From Thozetella sp. PMI_491 (lineage: Eukaryota > Ascomycota > Sordariomycetes > Chaetosphaeriales > Chaetosphaeriaceae), in NCBI GenBank assembly GCA_021432635.1, contig MU270062.1:186001-250000 (forward strand): DNA of 64,000 nt. Direction: 5' to 3'. The notes under the pieces were generated by a model. That model did no database searches. It was not told the origin of the DNA and was given only the letters and a program-made list of their open reading frames with translations. Each line of letters opens with the position of its first letter. Position 1 is the stretch's first letter. This document shows, one piece after another, positions 1 through 12,186 of this stretch. A program made the position numbers and the translations under genes.

Positions 1-2101
1 ACGGTAGCTATCCTATTCGCCGCCACCACGCCGATCCGCTATGTTCCAAATGGACGAGGCCATGTCGTGGAAGGAGAAAATATGAGATATGAGGGAGACT
101 CCCGATACGTTTGGGCGAGGAAGACGCCGGGGAGACCGGCTTGTGTCCTGCTATCCCACGCTCCATTTTTAGTCAAGGAGATGACAGACCAACCATCTTG
201 TCCTTGGCAGACTCTTGCTCCTCAGCTGCTCGGATTCTACTGATCAACTGACCGGAGCGCCACCCCCGATCTCGATAGCAAGCCTCGGCTTAGGTGCCCC
301 CCCCGTGGTATCGCGAACCGCGGAACGGCGAACACGCTGCGGTGGAACGGTACTCACGCGGGATCGAAATTCGCCCAACCGTCCAGCGGAATCTCCGGGC
401 AACGGTGATAGCCGAGGTTGGAGCGATCCTGAACCAGTAATCGAGACTGTACCCTCGATCTCAAGAACCGTGCCGTAGCAGCAACAATCTAGATGGCCCC
501 CACCGCCTACGTGGCCCCATGGCGCAGCAAACGACTTAGGTCTTTGCTCTTCAGCAAGCGGGACGGTCCTTACACGGGAGGAATAAAGAGATGCCACCCA
601 TTCGGTACTTGAAGCCGTGATGGTTGGGTGGGGAGACGAGAGCTGAAGTGCCGCATCTACGGAGGAGGAGTGGAGGGGCCAAAGCGAGGCAGGCAGGCAT
701 ACGAAGTCCAGCACACACATTCACGGTGCGTGCTAGGAAGCAGATGCTGCAGCGATCGTCTACGAACCCCCAAGGATCTTGCTAGGGCCTTCCCAGCGCC
801 TCTTGGGCAGCAAAAAAGGCTCACGAACCTAGGCGTGGCCGACAAAGCAGTGACCACCGGTAAGCAACACAGGTTATGCCTCCGGACGTAGGCGAAAGCA
901 CCAATGAGCACCACCGGGGAAGAGGGCTAGGCGAGCGGCGGTTTGATCTTCTCCGACCATCCGGCGCCATATCCGTGCTACTCTGTAAGTACCCGCGAAA
1001 TGCAAACTCCTACATCCGGAGGGCAAGAAAATTCCATGGCACGGGAGGAAGAGAACGGGAGCCGCTGCAGTCGATGGTATATCCCGCGGAACCACAGATC
1101 CTACAGGGCTGGCCCAGCCGGCCCGGATGCAAGTGCAATATTCCTCGGTCCAATACCAAGGCAGAGATGCTGCCGGAGTTTCGACCCTGTCCCTGCCTGC
1201 AGCGGATGCCACCTCGACGCTGGGGAGCTCCAGCGCCCAATATCGTCCACAATTTCCAATCCTAGGCGGACGAAGCGGAGAGAGTCTAGACTCCATCTTA
1301 TCAATTCGCCGATGGCGCACATCCACCATTGTCGACCTTGCTGTTCGTGCTCCATTAAGAGTGGGAGAGGCCCCCCCACACTCCCCGCCGAGGCATACTT
1401 CAAGGATCGAAGGAGAATACGACTATTAGTAGCTCTAGTATAGGAACCTAATTGCTGACAAAGACGCTTTCCTGCTGTCCCGGCCTCAAGTCTGCTGTTG
1501 ATGCGTATTAGTCTCTCCGCCTGGACCTGTCTCCGCTGGCATTCTTCGTAGTAGTCGGCACATTACCATGACGACGTAGCAGTTGTCAACCCCCTCACCT
1601 GCAGGCAGCCGCTGCTAGTGAATTAGCACGTCGACCGTGTGGGTGTTTCGCAGTGCCGCTGGCAAACTGGCAAGCCGTCGTCCCTTGCTTACTGCAGCGG
1701 CGCTGAAGGTCCGCCCGTCTAAGACATCGGCATGCATCGTGGCCCCATCCACAGCGGGCGCCGAAGAAGCTGTCGTCATGTCCTACGAGCATCCACGATA
1801 CGCTCGGACCTTGATTTTGGAGAGCCGACTTGGAGATACAGCGAGATGGTGATGGCGAGCAAATGGTGTACGGCCGCTAGATTGTTCAGCGATCAACTGA
1901 CTCAACCCGCCCGCATAGAAAAGTTGGCAATAGAGTGATGCAGCAGAGACGATAGGAGGGTGGGAGGTACATACGGGATATACCCGCATGATGTCCCGCG
2001 CTGCAGGTCTCGACACGGCGGCCCTAGTCCTTCCACCACTGCGAAATGGCGCACGGCACTCGGGGAGGGGGGGGGAGAGGAGAGGTAAGGAAGCAGAGGT
2101 T

Positions 2102-2131
2102 GGTAAGCTAGCGATCGGTAAGCTAGCGATC
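2102..2131. repeat. Tandem direct repeat, 2 x 15 nt
   Basis: Two perfect adjacent copies of GGTAAGCTAGCGATC lie at 2102-2116 and 2117-2131. It is a simple local duplication with no associated gene. Confidence 0.9.
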
Positions 2132-2821
2132 AACATCGGTCTTGCCTCCCCTTGAGGAGAAACAAAATTTTGACAAAGAGAGGCCATTACATCAATACAA
2201 GCTCAAGCTCGGACATGCTTCTACGGAATTCCGGAGCATGCCTTGCTCTAGGCATGGGGCGGGGCGAGCCGAGGCGGGGATATGCCCCAGAGCAGGCCAG
2301 TTTGTGTACACTAGCCTCTCGACTGCAAGCACAGGACTTTTTGGGGCGGCGGACCCTGGTGACTTCGGCATCACTTTGGTGTGGCAGGACACTGACTTTC
2401 CTCGTCGACCTGGCGGCCAGTCTCGACACGGATATGCAGTGAGGGCGTCGGGCTAAGGCCAAGCAAGGAGCTACTGCCCACAGGGGGTGGGAGCGCAGGA
2501 TTGGCTCGTCTGGGAGTCTGTGTGGGTGACCGCGTGTACCTCGATGTCGTCAGTGTAGGAGGGCTGTTCCCGTTTCCCACACACGAGGAGGGCGGAGGGG
2601 AGCTAGTAGGGTGGACATCCTTCGGATCCGATTTGTGTAGCTTGGAAGAGGGTGTCTTCATGCAATGCTACCACTTGTGACGGCAGACATCCTCCAAAAG
2701 GCGAGAGATGGGATGTCCGGGCTGCGAGCAGAGGGCCAGACCCCAGATGAATGCTGACTGGCTAGCAGAGCAGCGAAGCTCGTCGTAGATGTAACTTCAT
2801 TAAACGATCTGGAACGATGCA

Positions 2822-2852
2822 TGAGGAGAGCGTGAGGAGAGCGTGAGGAGAA
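2822..2852. repeat. Short tandem repeat, 11-nt unit
   Basis: The unit TGAGGAGAGCG occurs twice in succession, followed by a partial third copy. A related TGAGGAGAA lies 20 nt downstream. It is a purine-rich simple repeat in non-coding DNA. Confidence 0.8.
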
Positions 2853-3112
2853 AAGGCCAAGCATGAGGAGAATCCACCATGATCTAACCGCGGGGGGGTA
2901 AAGTCCCAAATGCCGTGGGGCTTGCAGCATGTTGGTCGCAATCGCAATCGCCATCTACGGGGGAAATCGAGAATGCCTGCGGGCGATGGGTCATCTCGAT
3001 GAGAAAGGTTCGCCAGGGGAGAATGCCAAGATTAAGTAGAGAGAAGTAGAGCGAGGGCGTCACCGACAAGAAGAAACACGATTTCGTAACGTGGACTGCC
3101 TTGGGCGCGATG

Positions 3113-3129
3113 TTTTTTTTTTTTTTTTT
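3113..3129. repeat. Homopolymeric T run (17 nt)
   Basis: Seventeen consecutive T. On the minus strand it reads as a poly(A) run, which prompted a look for a retroposed sequence upstream of it (positions above 3130). No pol III box, coding frame or target-site duplication was found. Confidence 0.85.
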
Positions 3130-6100
3130 CAAGAGGCAGGCGCTAACTATCCAGTGGACCGGCCCTTAATCCCACTGCCTGTCGTACCAAAAAAACAACC
3201 GAGTACGACCAGAGCTTTACGACTTAAGCGTCACCAATTAAAGAATTAAACATGCCTTATGGGCCGGGGCGTGATGGAATTTCCGAACCAGCGCCCTTCT
3301 CGAGAGTTTTCTATTCGGCGAGCCCCGAAGCCTCTTGGTTAGCCACTCCCGTTACAACTGATAACTGGGGATCCTCAAGGTCAAACCCGACCGCTTGGTC
3401 GGCCTTTCCATATCAGGACAAGAACCTCGTTATCACAGAGCCACAAAGAAAGCGAGATAGGGACCCTGGGCTTGGATATGTAAAGTACGGGGAGTGCGGC
3501 AGCTGACTTGCGACAGCACCGCAAGGCCGCCTACCTCCGACGCCTGCCTCTCTGATGCCTGTCGCTCCCCGCAGTCATCTGCGTGGTGGTAGGTGGTCGC
3601 ACGCCGCACCGCCGCATATCTTCGCGTAACATGCCCCAGGCATACATATCTTCCAGTTCGTAATCACTTCGGGTCGCCAGGTAGGGAGTTCTTTCTGCCA
3701 ACCTGGTGCCATGCTTCTTGCTCCCTGGCTTCTTCCTGTTCCTGTTCCCGGCTCCTGCCCCCACCCACTCCGCTCTCCTGGCCCTCCAGCCCTCGATCTC
3801 GCAGCCATGTGGTCCCCCCTCCCTCCTTCAACATGCTGGGCGAGCAGTGGCATGCTCCAGTTCAGCGGTGCCATGAGGCCGGGTCGCACAAGACGTACAG
3901 TGACTAGATACCTAAGCCAATCAACCACCCATCACCTCTCACAATGTTCCGAGTCTACACACGGTCTCCCCTCCCTTCCCCTAGCTCTTACGGCTAGACC
4001 CCCTTGATCGGAGCTACTGCTCTGATCAGTCATCCTATAACGGCACTACTGCAAGCCCACAATGGCCCGGGAACAGTCTACCATGGGGGTGCCGGCTGTC
4101 GACCTGAGACTGGCCCGAAGGATGCTGACGCGACCCTCTCCGCATGCGACGACACCCCGATCTGGTTTGTTGGGACAGAAGTTTGACCAACACGGCCAGC
4201 TAGAGTCTAAGATACCTAGGGATCCCGAAGCCTAGGACCCTCCATAGCGATTGTTCTTGCAACCGTCATGATCGGGAAAACGGGTCACCGACAGCCATAG
4301 ATGGCCAAAGATGGCAACCCCGCCGAAGCCAATGGATGCAGCGACTTGAGCTGTTAGGAAACCGGAGCTCACTGCACACCCACATACCCCTTGCCCTTGG
4401 CGAGCTCAGCTCGCCGTCTCCTGAGGGGACCGCCTCCAACGCTACCAGCTGCACTCCCATCTTTTACGCCCGCTCACGCTGCATGTGCCACAATGGGGCA
4501 GCTTGGCGCACCTGGGAACAAATATGACATATAAGATTTCTCCGGAATGCGAACCCGAAAGTTCTTGCCAGCGGCCCCAATACTCTGAAGAGAGCAGCCA
4601 AGAGACGAGCAATGGACTTCGCCACCATCGCTCCATGGGATTTCACCAGACATGGTGAAGTCCAAGACAAAATGTCCCTTTGCTGGATGCGGGTTGTCCC
4701 TGGTCCCGCGGCAACGCCGCGGCGGCCGTCAAAGCTCTGGTCCCCCGTCTCCCCCGTCTCAGCCCATGAGCACGAACCGTATCGCCCCAAACCCGGTGCT
4801 CCGGGCTGAGAGGAGGGGCACCGTCATCGAAATTGCCCCTAGCCTGTAGCAGCCGTCGATCAAGTGCGGCCTTCGCCGATCGATCGCAGGCTGCTGCCCC
4901 CTTCCTCTCAGCAGACAGCTACAACGCCCCGGAAGCGGGTATTAGCTGGTCCGGCCCATCTTGAACTTTGCGGACCGAGATAGCTTCCCCTCATCCACCA
5001 TCTTGCCTACATGGTGTGGATAGCATTTGCATACAACCCACCCACAGGTCCCAGATACCACAGCCGACTGCTGGTCACGGCATAACTAGGTGCATCGTAC
5101 GGCACGGCACTGAGCCACCCTCCTTTTAAGGTACGGTATTGGCGGATAGAGATCCAGGTTCTTCCAAACAAAACTTGTCCCGGCTCTAGTGGTGGGAGAA
5201 AAGAGCGGCTACCTGCCCTCGGCCAGAGCCAAGAACCTCCCATGGACGGGCTGCACATGCAGGCCTGTGGTACCGGGCCCCCGTCCCCTCCTCAAGGTTT
5301 AACACCGAGGCGGAGGGTATAGGTAGCACAGAAGAGCTGGGTACTCCAATATATGCGTTCCTGCGGGGAAGGGTGCGAAGCCTTTGAGATATCCCGTACC
5401 TTTCGAAATGGACTAGTAGAGATAGCTTGCCGTTGCTCAGAGGCAGGCGTGACCACAACGCCGGCGTGCCTTGTTCCGAGCGTGCAGGGAGTATAGACGC
5501 TAGGGGAATTGATAAATGTCACCTATTCATAGCACACAACTAGCACCAAAGAGGGAGCACTGGCGACTTCCACATCGCCTGGGGAAGCGTCTGGCGGATA
5601 CACCGAGGAGAATGGGTTCTCCTGGGAGCTCAATCGTGCAAGCCGTCAACTCCTGTGCGCCCCGAGAGCTATCCGGAGCTTGCGTCCACGGAGGGGGGGG
5701 CATGGCTCTGCTATGGGCCACTCTGAGGCAAGTGCAGGTTGGGATTGCAGATTAGCGAATAGCCGGGTCCTTGCCATGTACCCGCCCCCAAACCTCACAG
5801 GGCCAACAGAACAAGCATCGAGACAGCGCGGGCCACCCCCGCTGGTGCTGTCAAATCGGGGGCTTACGGGAAGGAGGAAAATGAAGGAATATGCCTGGGG
5901 GGGAATAACAAGAAAAGAAAAGAAAATTCAAACATTTACACCATGCACCAGGCTGCACGGCCAGCACAGCAGACTCGCATCACGGCGGACGGACAGCGAA
6001 GTGACAGAAGCCCTGGTCCAAAACACCCCTGAACCCTGTCCTGAACCCATACTACCCTGGTCCTTGTCGAAAATCACGGCGAACCGCACAACGGCTGACC

Positions 6101-7789
6101 GAGCGCTATCCCTTGTCCCCCAGCAAACCCCAGAGAAAGAGACGGGCCAGTGCCGGGAGCGCCCCGGGAGCGTATCACACACACACGCACCCACACCCAG
6201 CTAACAAAGTGCGTTGGTGAGGCCACAGAGGGTGAAAACCAAGCCTGGTTCTTGGCTCGTGGCCCCCCCCTTCCACCCCCGTGCGTTTGGTTTGATCAAG
6301 CGCAGGGTTTCTCCACTGCCCGAACGAGAGAGGGAGGGGAAGGGAAGGAATGGAAGGCGAGAGGGGTGCCCACGCGAGCGAGACTACCGTAACGGGGATG
6401 GGCCGACTGCGAAGAGGTGTCCTGAGCTGCAGGGCGCACGAGACGGAGAAGCAGACAGAGGGCGGATGCACGTCAGGGAAGGGAAGGGGAGGGAAGGGGG
6501 GGGAAAAACAGGACCACTGGCGCTACTGCGTGCTGGGCCTGGGCCGGCCAGCACGGGGCAGAGTGTGGGCTGTTGTCTGAGGTACCGCACCCGCTTGTCG
6601 CTCCCGTATGTACCCAAGACGGAGCGGGCATCAAAGTAATATAGAGAAGGCAGCTGGCTCTCCTCGCGTAGTCGGATTTCTCTTATTATAGCATTGCGGT
6701 TCCCGTGCCGCAGCCCTCCTCCCAGAGGCTCTCTCTTCTTCCCTTTCCAGTCTCCTCCCCCCCCTTTCTCTCTTCTCTTTACATTGCTAGCCTTGCTCTT
6801 GTGTCGTTCTTTGATCTCACCCCGTGGGTCCCGTGTTCTCGAGTGGCTGCCGTGGCTCCCGGTAGTATCGAAGGAAGAGTTTTTTTTTGGGGTTACTTTT
6901 TGCAAGGGGGGAGAGGGTTGACAGCTTGTTGGACACTTGGGGGGACAATTTTTTTTCTACTCGCCCATCCTCTTCTTTTCCCTCCGAGGCTCCGGATCGC
7001 TCGCTACGCTGGGGGTTTTCGTTTTGCTTTGCTCACAAGCTCATTGCTCTTCCCCTGCCTAGCGCAACCGTACCTGCCCGCGGCCGCTGCCCTCCAATCG
7101 ATGCGTGTTGAAGACGGCCCTAAGTCCCGCCTCCTGTCGCCGACACGGGACCGCCTCCCGTCTGGCTTACACCACAGCTGCACGCCCACACCGAAGCCGG
7201 CACGTCTCCTCATCGCTTGTTGATAACAAGGTGTCGTGCCAGCGCATCTCACCACATCTCACCACCCTCCCGATCTCTCGTACACCACACCGCGCACGAG
7301 ATCACGGTCACGCCCCCCTGTGTGCTTACTGGTGGTATCTGGGGACGAAGCAAGAACCTGGATCCTTCCCCCAACCCCCAATATCTAGCCCCTTCCAGGA
7401 CCGCCCCCAAGGCCAAGACCCTGGTTTGGTACTGCACGACTGTCTTTGCGGCCGAACTCCAGGTTAAAGCGGCAATCGAGAAGAGAAGAGGGGCCACAGT
7501 CTGTCCAGGAGAGAGAGATAGAGACAGCGTCTCCTGCATCGCCGGTACCAATCGTTCGATCTAGTCTTCGCCCAAGTCCGACACCGACCCGACAAGACGG
7601 CACGAGCCAATCCTACCGGGCTCCCCCTAAGGAATTCCCCTTACCCAGTGACAATTGACTTGACCGCACCATTAAATGCCTGCCTAAGGTAGTCATCCCC
7701 CTCCTCGACGCATCTCATTTCTTTTTTTTTCTCCCCTCTCTTTCCCTCTCCTTCTTGGCTCTTCCTCCCACCTCGCAGCACCGCTCGCC

Positions 7790-10088
7790 ATGTTCCAGCC
7801 ACAGCCAACGCCGTACCTCTCATTTGGAGCGTACAGTTTTGGCTCGAGCGGCGTGCTGCCGGACTACACGTTCCAGCCGACCCCATTGGACAGCGGGGCG
7901 CTCGCTGGAGTTTCAGGAGGAGCTGGAGGAGCCGGGGCGGCCACGCTTGGTGGTGGGTTTCTTGGCGCGGGAAGCGGTATTAGCAGCGCTGGTGCTGGTG
8001 CCTCTGGCGCTGGTGCTGGCACTGCAAATGCGGGCAACAGTGGTGGATCGCTGCTTTTTACCTCCCCGGCCTTCAGCAGCAGCGCCTCGGCCGGGGGCCC
8101 CGCATCTTTCATGCAGCAGCAGCAGCAGGCCCGGGGACCTCCTCCACCTCACTCGTTCACCAACACCAACTTGCATCATCGACACCCTCCCCCGTCGCAG
8201 CCCGGCCGCAGCACTCACAACCGCAGCCAACAGCTTCGACAAAACAACACCGCCAACCTCGCACGCCGCGCACATCCTTCCTCACGCACCTCCCCGCCTG
8301 CGCAGCACGCCCACCCTCACGCTCGCTCTCACGCCCTGGCCCGTCCAGGCCCCCGCAGCATGGAGTCAAACCATGACCTGGTCGCGCAGGAGGCCGCGGC
8401 GCTCGACTACCAGCCCGATCTCCAGGTAAGCAATGCCGCCCGTAACGCCCAGACACGATGCTCGGCCGTGATCCCCGGGTCGTCGGCGTCGAGCCCACAG
8501 TTTTCTTTTTCTTAAATCACTCAACATCTCCTGCCGCGCTCTTGGCTTCCCTCCGACCCTCCCCTCGACCACACACCCCCCACACATTAGCGAGGCGCTT
8601 GCACTGACACTCGACCCTCAAGGGCCCCCAAGTCGGCGACAAGGTGACCAGTCACGCGATCGCCGAGGAGTATGCGAAGGCCGATCCGGTCTATGTCGAG
8701 AAGACTCTCGTGAGCGCCCATTCCTCGGACGAACGTCCTCTCCCGAGCCCAAAGCGACTAACGGGTTGCCAGAACCTCCCCCAGACATATTCTCACTACC
8801 GCCCGATCCAAGGTGACGGCAACTGCGGCTGGCGAGGTGAGTACTTTTGGGTGTGTGCACGGGCTCGCTCCTTCAGCGGGCCCCTGCCACACACCCTTCG
8901 CCCCCAACCCGACATCCTACAGCCCATCTCATTGGCGGAAGCGTGCCCTGACCAAGATCGGTAGCAATCGCCTTTGGCTACTTCGAGACCCTAGTTCAGA
9001 ACAACAACCGGGCCCAGATCCAGGCAGAGCTGGAGCGCCTGGTCGGCCTCAATGATTTCATCAAGAATGTGGGCGGTATCGACCCCTACATCTACGAAGA
9101 CATGGTCGAGGAGACCTTCACCCTCTTGAAGAACATCTCGGCCGCCCTCCCGGCCCAGGACGAGGCCATGGCCATCTTGCTTTCTACCTTCAACACTCCC
9201 GAGCTGGGAAACTCGATATTGTACCACTTCCGACTGCTGGCCAGCTCGCAGTTCAAGAGCAACATCGGCACCTACGAGCCATTCCTCGCCAGCGGAACCC
9301 CCGACAAGTACAGCACATCGACTCTCGAGTGCCCCAACGTCGAGATTGACCACCTGGGTCTTGTCCTACTGGCGAGCGTGCTTCTCAAGCCCGCTGGCTT
9401 CGTCCTCGAGGTCGCATACCTGGACCGCAGCGCCGGCGCGCAGGTCAATACGTATCGGCTGCCCGAGGACGCCAACAGCAGCGACGTCGCGATTCTCGGC
9501 CCCGTCATTTACCTGCTTTACCGCCCGACGCACTACGATATCCTCTACCGTAGTCCGATTGAGGTGCAGGTGAACCACGCGAGCTCCTTCTCGCATCGAC
9601 ATGCCATCACGGCGGCGCCGGGCATGGCGGCGACTTATTCGTCTATGGATATGACTGGCTTGTCCGTCATCCCCGCTCTCGGAGGTGGGGTGGACAGCAC
9701 ACTGTTCATGGTTGGCGGAGGGTCTCCCTTGGACTCGTACACGCCAAGCCCACACTCAAGCTGGATGCCGTCGCCCTTCGCGGAGGAGCTCAGCGTGCCG
9801 CAGCAGCCACCAGCACAGCCGAGGGCGCCCCGCGTGTCTCCGCAGGCCGAGGCCACTATAGACGCCCACCCGCTCCGCATGACCAAGTATTGCCAATTGC
9901 CCGAGTTTGTCGAGAATGACACATGGCGCGAGCCGAGCTTCACTACAACGACCTTCAAAAACAGCCACTACAACAAGGCGCATTACAACAACCCAGACTT
10001 CCAGCCCGAAGTGTACAACCCCGAGGCTTCCGAGGAGGGCGAGAAAGCGGACCTCACAGTGCGGCGGAAGAAGGGAAGCATGAGCTAG
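7790..10088 (+). CDS. Otubain-like ubiquitin thioesterase (peptidase C65, OTU fold)
   Basis: Predicted cysteine protease that removes ubiquitin from conjugates. Exons 7790-8425, 8623-8709, 8773-8836 and 8965-10088 (introns 197, 63 and 128 nt, two with clear CTGAC or CTAAC branch sites) give 636 aa. Exon 3 encodes the otubain nucleophile motif QGDGNCGWR with Cys259. The partner His452 lies in the motif RPTHYDILY. Otubains are usually about 270 aa; the catalytic core here spans roughly residues 213-460. It is preceded by about 210 residues rich in Gly, Ala, Ser, Pro and His, with a short Gln run near residue 110, and followed by a Pro/Ser-rich tail of about 175 aa. These extensions look disordered and may recruit partners (inference). 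The start is the first ATG after a long pyrimidine tract, and no upstream in-frame ATG is needed. Family assignment is firm; ubiquitin-linkage preference cannot be read from sequence. Confidence 0.92.
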
Positions 10089-11205
10089 GGCAATGGATCA
10101 CGGAGGTACAGCCGCCTTGACGCTCCGTGGAAGGAGGGCATGGAGAAGATGCCATGCGACAGTGGGCCGAACGATATCAAGCAACAATGACGACTTCACG
10201 ATGTGTGTTCTTCGGGTTCAACGCAAAGGCGGTAATTCTTTAATTCTATGGACTGGAGATGGATGGTGAGATACCCTGGACCCGGAGAGGGCCGGAAGGG
10301 GAGACACACACGAAAGAGCGCGGGGGGGAGTAGGAGGGTGGGCAGGGCAAGCGGACCACACAGATTGGACATGCATGAGTGGGCACTTTAAAAAGAGAGA
10401 AGAGAGACAAGGTGGGGAGTGGTCGGTTTTGCTTTGCCCAAAATTCATCTAGCAGACGCATGATAAACGGGGAGTTGAGAAAATGGAGAGCACCCATTGG
10501 GAGCGGGGAGGCCCCTTGAAATTTTCTTGCTTTTATGCGTCAAGTTCGAGATTGCATCGAGGAGACTGCGTGAACATGAAGATGATGATCAGAATGCGGG
10601 AGGCGCGGGGGTTGACGCTGATGGGAGTCAGCGAGCGCGGGAGCCAGCGCGGGAGCGAGAGTCGGAGCGAGAGTGAGAGCGAAGGTGTGCCCGTGGTCGG
10701 GAAGCCAAGGCGTGGGAAAGACAGATGTCTAGGCAAAGAGAGGCGCAGGAACCATCCATACGCAACAAAACCCTCGGACAGACAAAAAGAGACCAGACGA
10801 AGAGGAGAAGGGGAGAAGAGGAGCTTAGCTGGGATTGGGGTTCGTCTGAAACTTGAGAGGCGAGGGAATGGAGGATGTTGGCTGGGCCGGAGATGCTATG
10901 TTTGCTTTCCTTGTGTCGATCATCCATCAGGAGAGCCTGGCTTAGGACTGGCTCGGCGTCAAAGACCAAGAGCCTGCGAGCGTCTCTTGGGTTATGGCAA
11001 GTCGAGGGACGCCGTGCCGAAGCCTCTACTTCATAACCACATGAATATCGGGATGGCTCGTGATATTGTCATGATGCCGTCATAGCTCTCTTATAATCAT
11101 TAGCTAGCCCTGAGATTGCAAAATCAATCTTTCTTTGGGTGGAAATCTGGTATATCTATCTATAATATACAATTTACAGCGTCTCCTCGCTGGTATCAGG
11201 CTCTA
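10089..11205. other. Intergenic region, convergent gene ends
   Basis: The stretch lies between the 3' ends of the otubain (+) and LIP2 (-) genes. It is purine-rich on the plus strand, with a low-complexity GAGCGAGAG-type patch at about 10630-10685. An open frame at 10483-11085 has the repetitive Arg/Glu/Ser composition of such DNA and no domain. It probably holds the two 3' untranslated regions. Confidence 0.6.
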
Positions 11206-12186
11206 TCATGCTCGTACTCGCCTCTCGACCGCCCTCAGCATCTCCGATACGACAGGCTCGTCTAGCATATCGACTAATTCCTCCTGTGCCTCAACCTGAC
11301 CGTTTCTGGCATCCCCGAGCTCCAGCCGCCTAGCAAGCTCGGCCGCCCATTCCCATGCTATGGCTCGACCTTCCTTGTCCGGGCTACTCGCCATGCCCAA
11401 GGCGAGAGCATGCTGCTCTTCTTCCGATGCAAGCTCTGGCACCACGCTGGTCACACGCTTCCCCTCGAGGCCGCACGCCACGATGCGCGCCCAGGGGTTC
11501 TCCTCCAGGTCCTGCAGAGTCGGGGGGTCCCCGACTCGCCAGCGCGGAAGGTCGATGTTGATCGCGACGCCCGAGGCGCTGACATGGCGTCGCAGGTGCA
11601 CGCCGAGGGCTGATATCTTGGCCGCTTCACGCTTGGCCGAGCTGGCTCCAGGCTCCTGCCGTGCCCAGACCCAGACGCCGGGGTCCTCAGTGGTGAAGCC
11701 TTCGATCCCCCACCGCCGCCGTAGCGTGGCGATCGTCACGTCCTCGAGCAGGCGACTATAGCACCTCACAGAGAACTGCTTGTACTGTTCTGACTTAAGG
11801 TCCAGGATAGGCCATAGAACGACCTGGCGTGGGCCGTGGTATGTGGTCAGGCCGCCACGAGGAGACTCTACGACAGTCGGGCGTAGCCCAGCCGCGTCCG
11901 CCCCTGCGTCACTAGCATCGACCGACTGGGAGCTCACGATGCGCAGAGGCTGGGTGAGCCGTTCCGCCTCGCTGGGGGTAAGATCGGCAAGGCTCTGTCG
12001 CCGGCCGAGAGTGTAGGTTGGCGCCGGCGTAAAGGAGAGCAGCGTCGGTGGCGGCGGACGGCGGCGCCTAGGGTCCGTGGCATCCTTGGAGTCGAGGAGG
12101 CGGCGCCGGAGGAGCTCCTGGATCTCCGAGGCGACAGCGTAACTCGGAAGCCCCGGAAGGTGAATATGTCGCAGACGCAGCGCCAT
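11206..12186 (-). CDS. LIP2: Mitochondrial octanoyltransferase (lipoyl(octanoyl) transferase, LipB/Lip2 family)
   Basis: Transfers octanoate from acyl carrier protein to lipoyl domains such as GcvH and the E2 subunits, the first step of mitochondrial protein lipoylation. The gene is a single exon of 326 aa, slightly longer than bacterial LipB because of an N-terminal extension and inserts. Family signatures are present: the substrate-pocket motif RGGLTTYHGPRQ (110-121), the catalytic lysine K190 in AAKISALGVH, and the catalytic cysteine C238 in RIVACGLEGKR. Both members of the LipB Cys/Lys dyad are therefore intact. The pocket motif carries Arg where LipB proteins normally have Gly (HGPGQ). 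The basic N terminus (MALRLRHIHL) could act in mitochondrial import. A 120-aa open frame immediately upstream stops one base before this ATG; I treat it as non-coding. Identification is confident. Confidence 0.93.
   Translation of the reverse strand: MALRLRHIHLPGLPSYAVASEIQELLRRRLLDSKDATDPRRRRPPPPTLLSFTPAPTYTLGRRQSLADLTPSEAERLTQPLRIVSSQSVDASDAGADAAGLRPTVVESPRGGLTTYHGPRQVVLWPILDLKSEQYKQFSVRCYSRLLEDVTIATLRRRWGIEGFTTEDPGVWVWARQEPGASSAKREAAKISALGVHLRRHVSASGVAINIDLPRWRVGDPPTLQDLEENPWARIVACGLEGKRVTSVVPELASEEEQHALALGMASSPDKEGRAIAWEWAAELARRLELGDARNGQVEAQEELVDMLDEPVVSEMLRAVERRVRA

Larger units (their letters stand above)
1..7789. other. Long gene-free stretch upstream of the otubain gene
   Basis: No reading frame here shows a recognisable domain, sustained codon bias or a plausible exon chain on either strand; all open frames are short and mutually overlapping. 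The visible contents are a 2 x 15 nt direct repeat near 2.1 kb, an 11-nt repeat near 2.8 kb, a 17-nt T run at 3113-3129, CA-rich and purine-rich patches around 6.2-6.5 kb, and pyrimidine-rich tracts from about 6.7 kb on. The last kilobase probably holds the promoter and 5' leader of the following gene. A lineage-specific gene or a decayed repeat cannot be excluded by eye. Confidence 0.5.

Noticed and set aside
3113-3300. Poly(A) on the minus strand after about 170 nt, considered as a retroposed SINE
   Set aside because: No A or B box, no flanking direct repeats and no similar copy elsewhere in the window.
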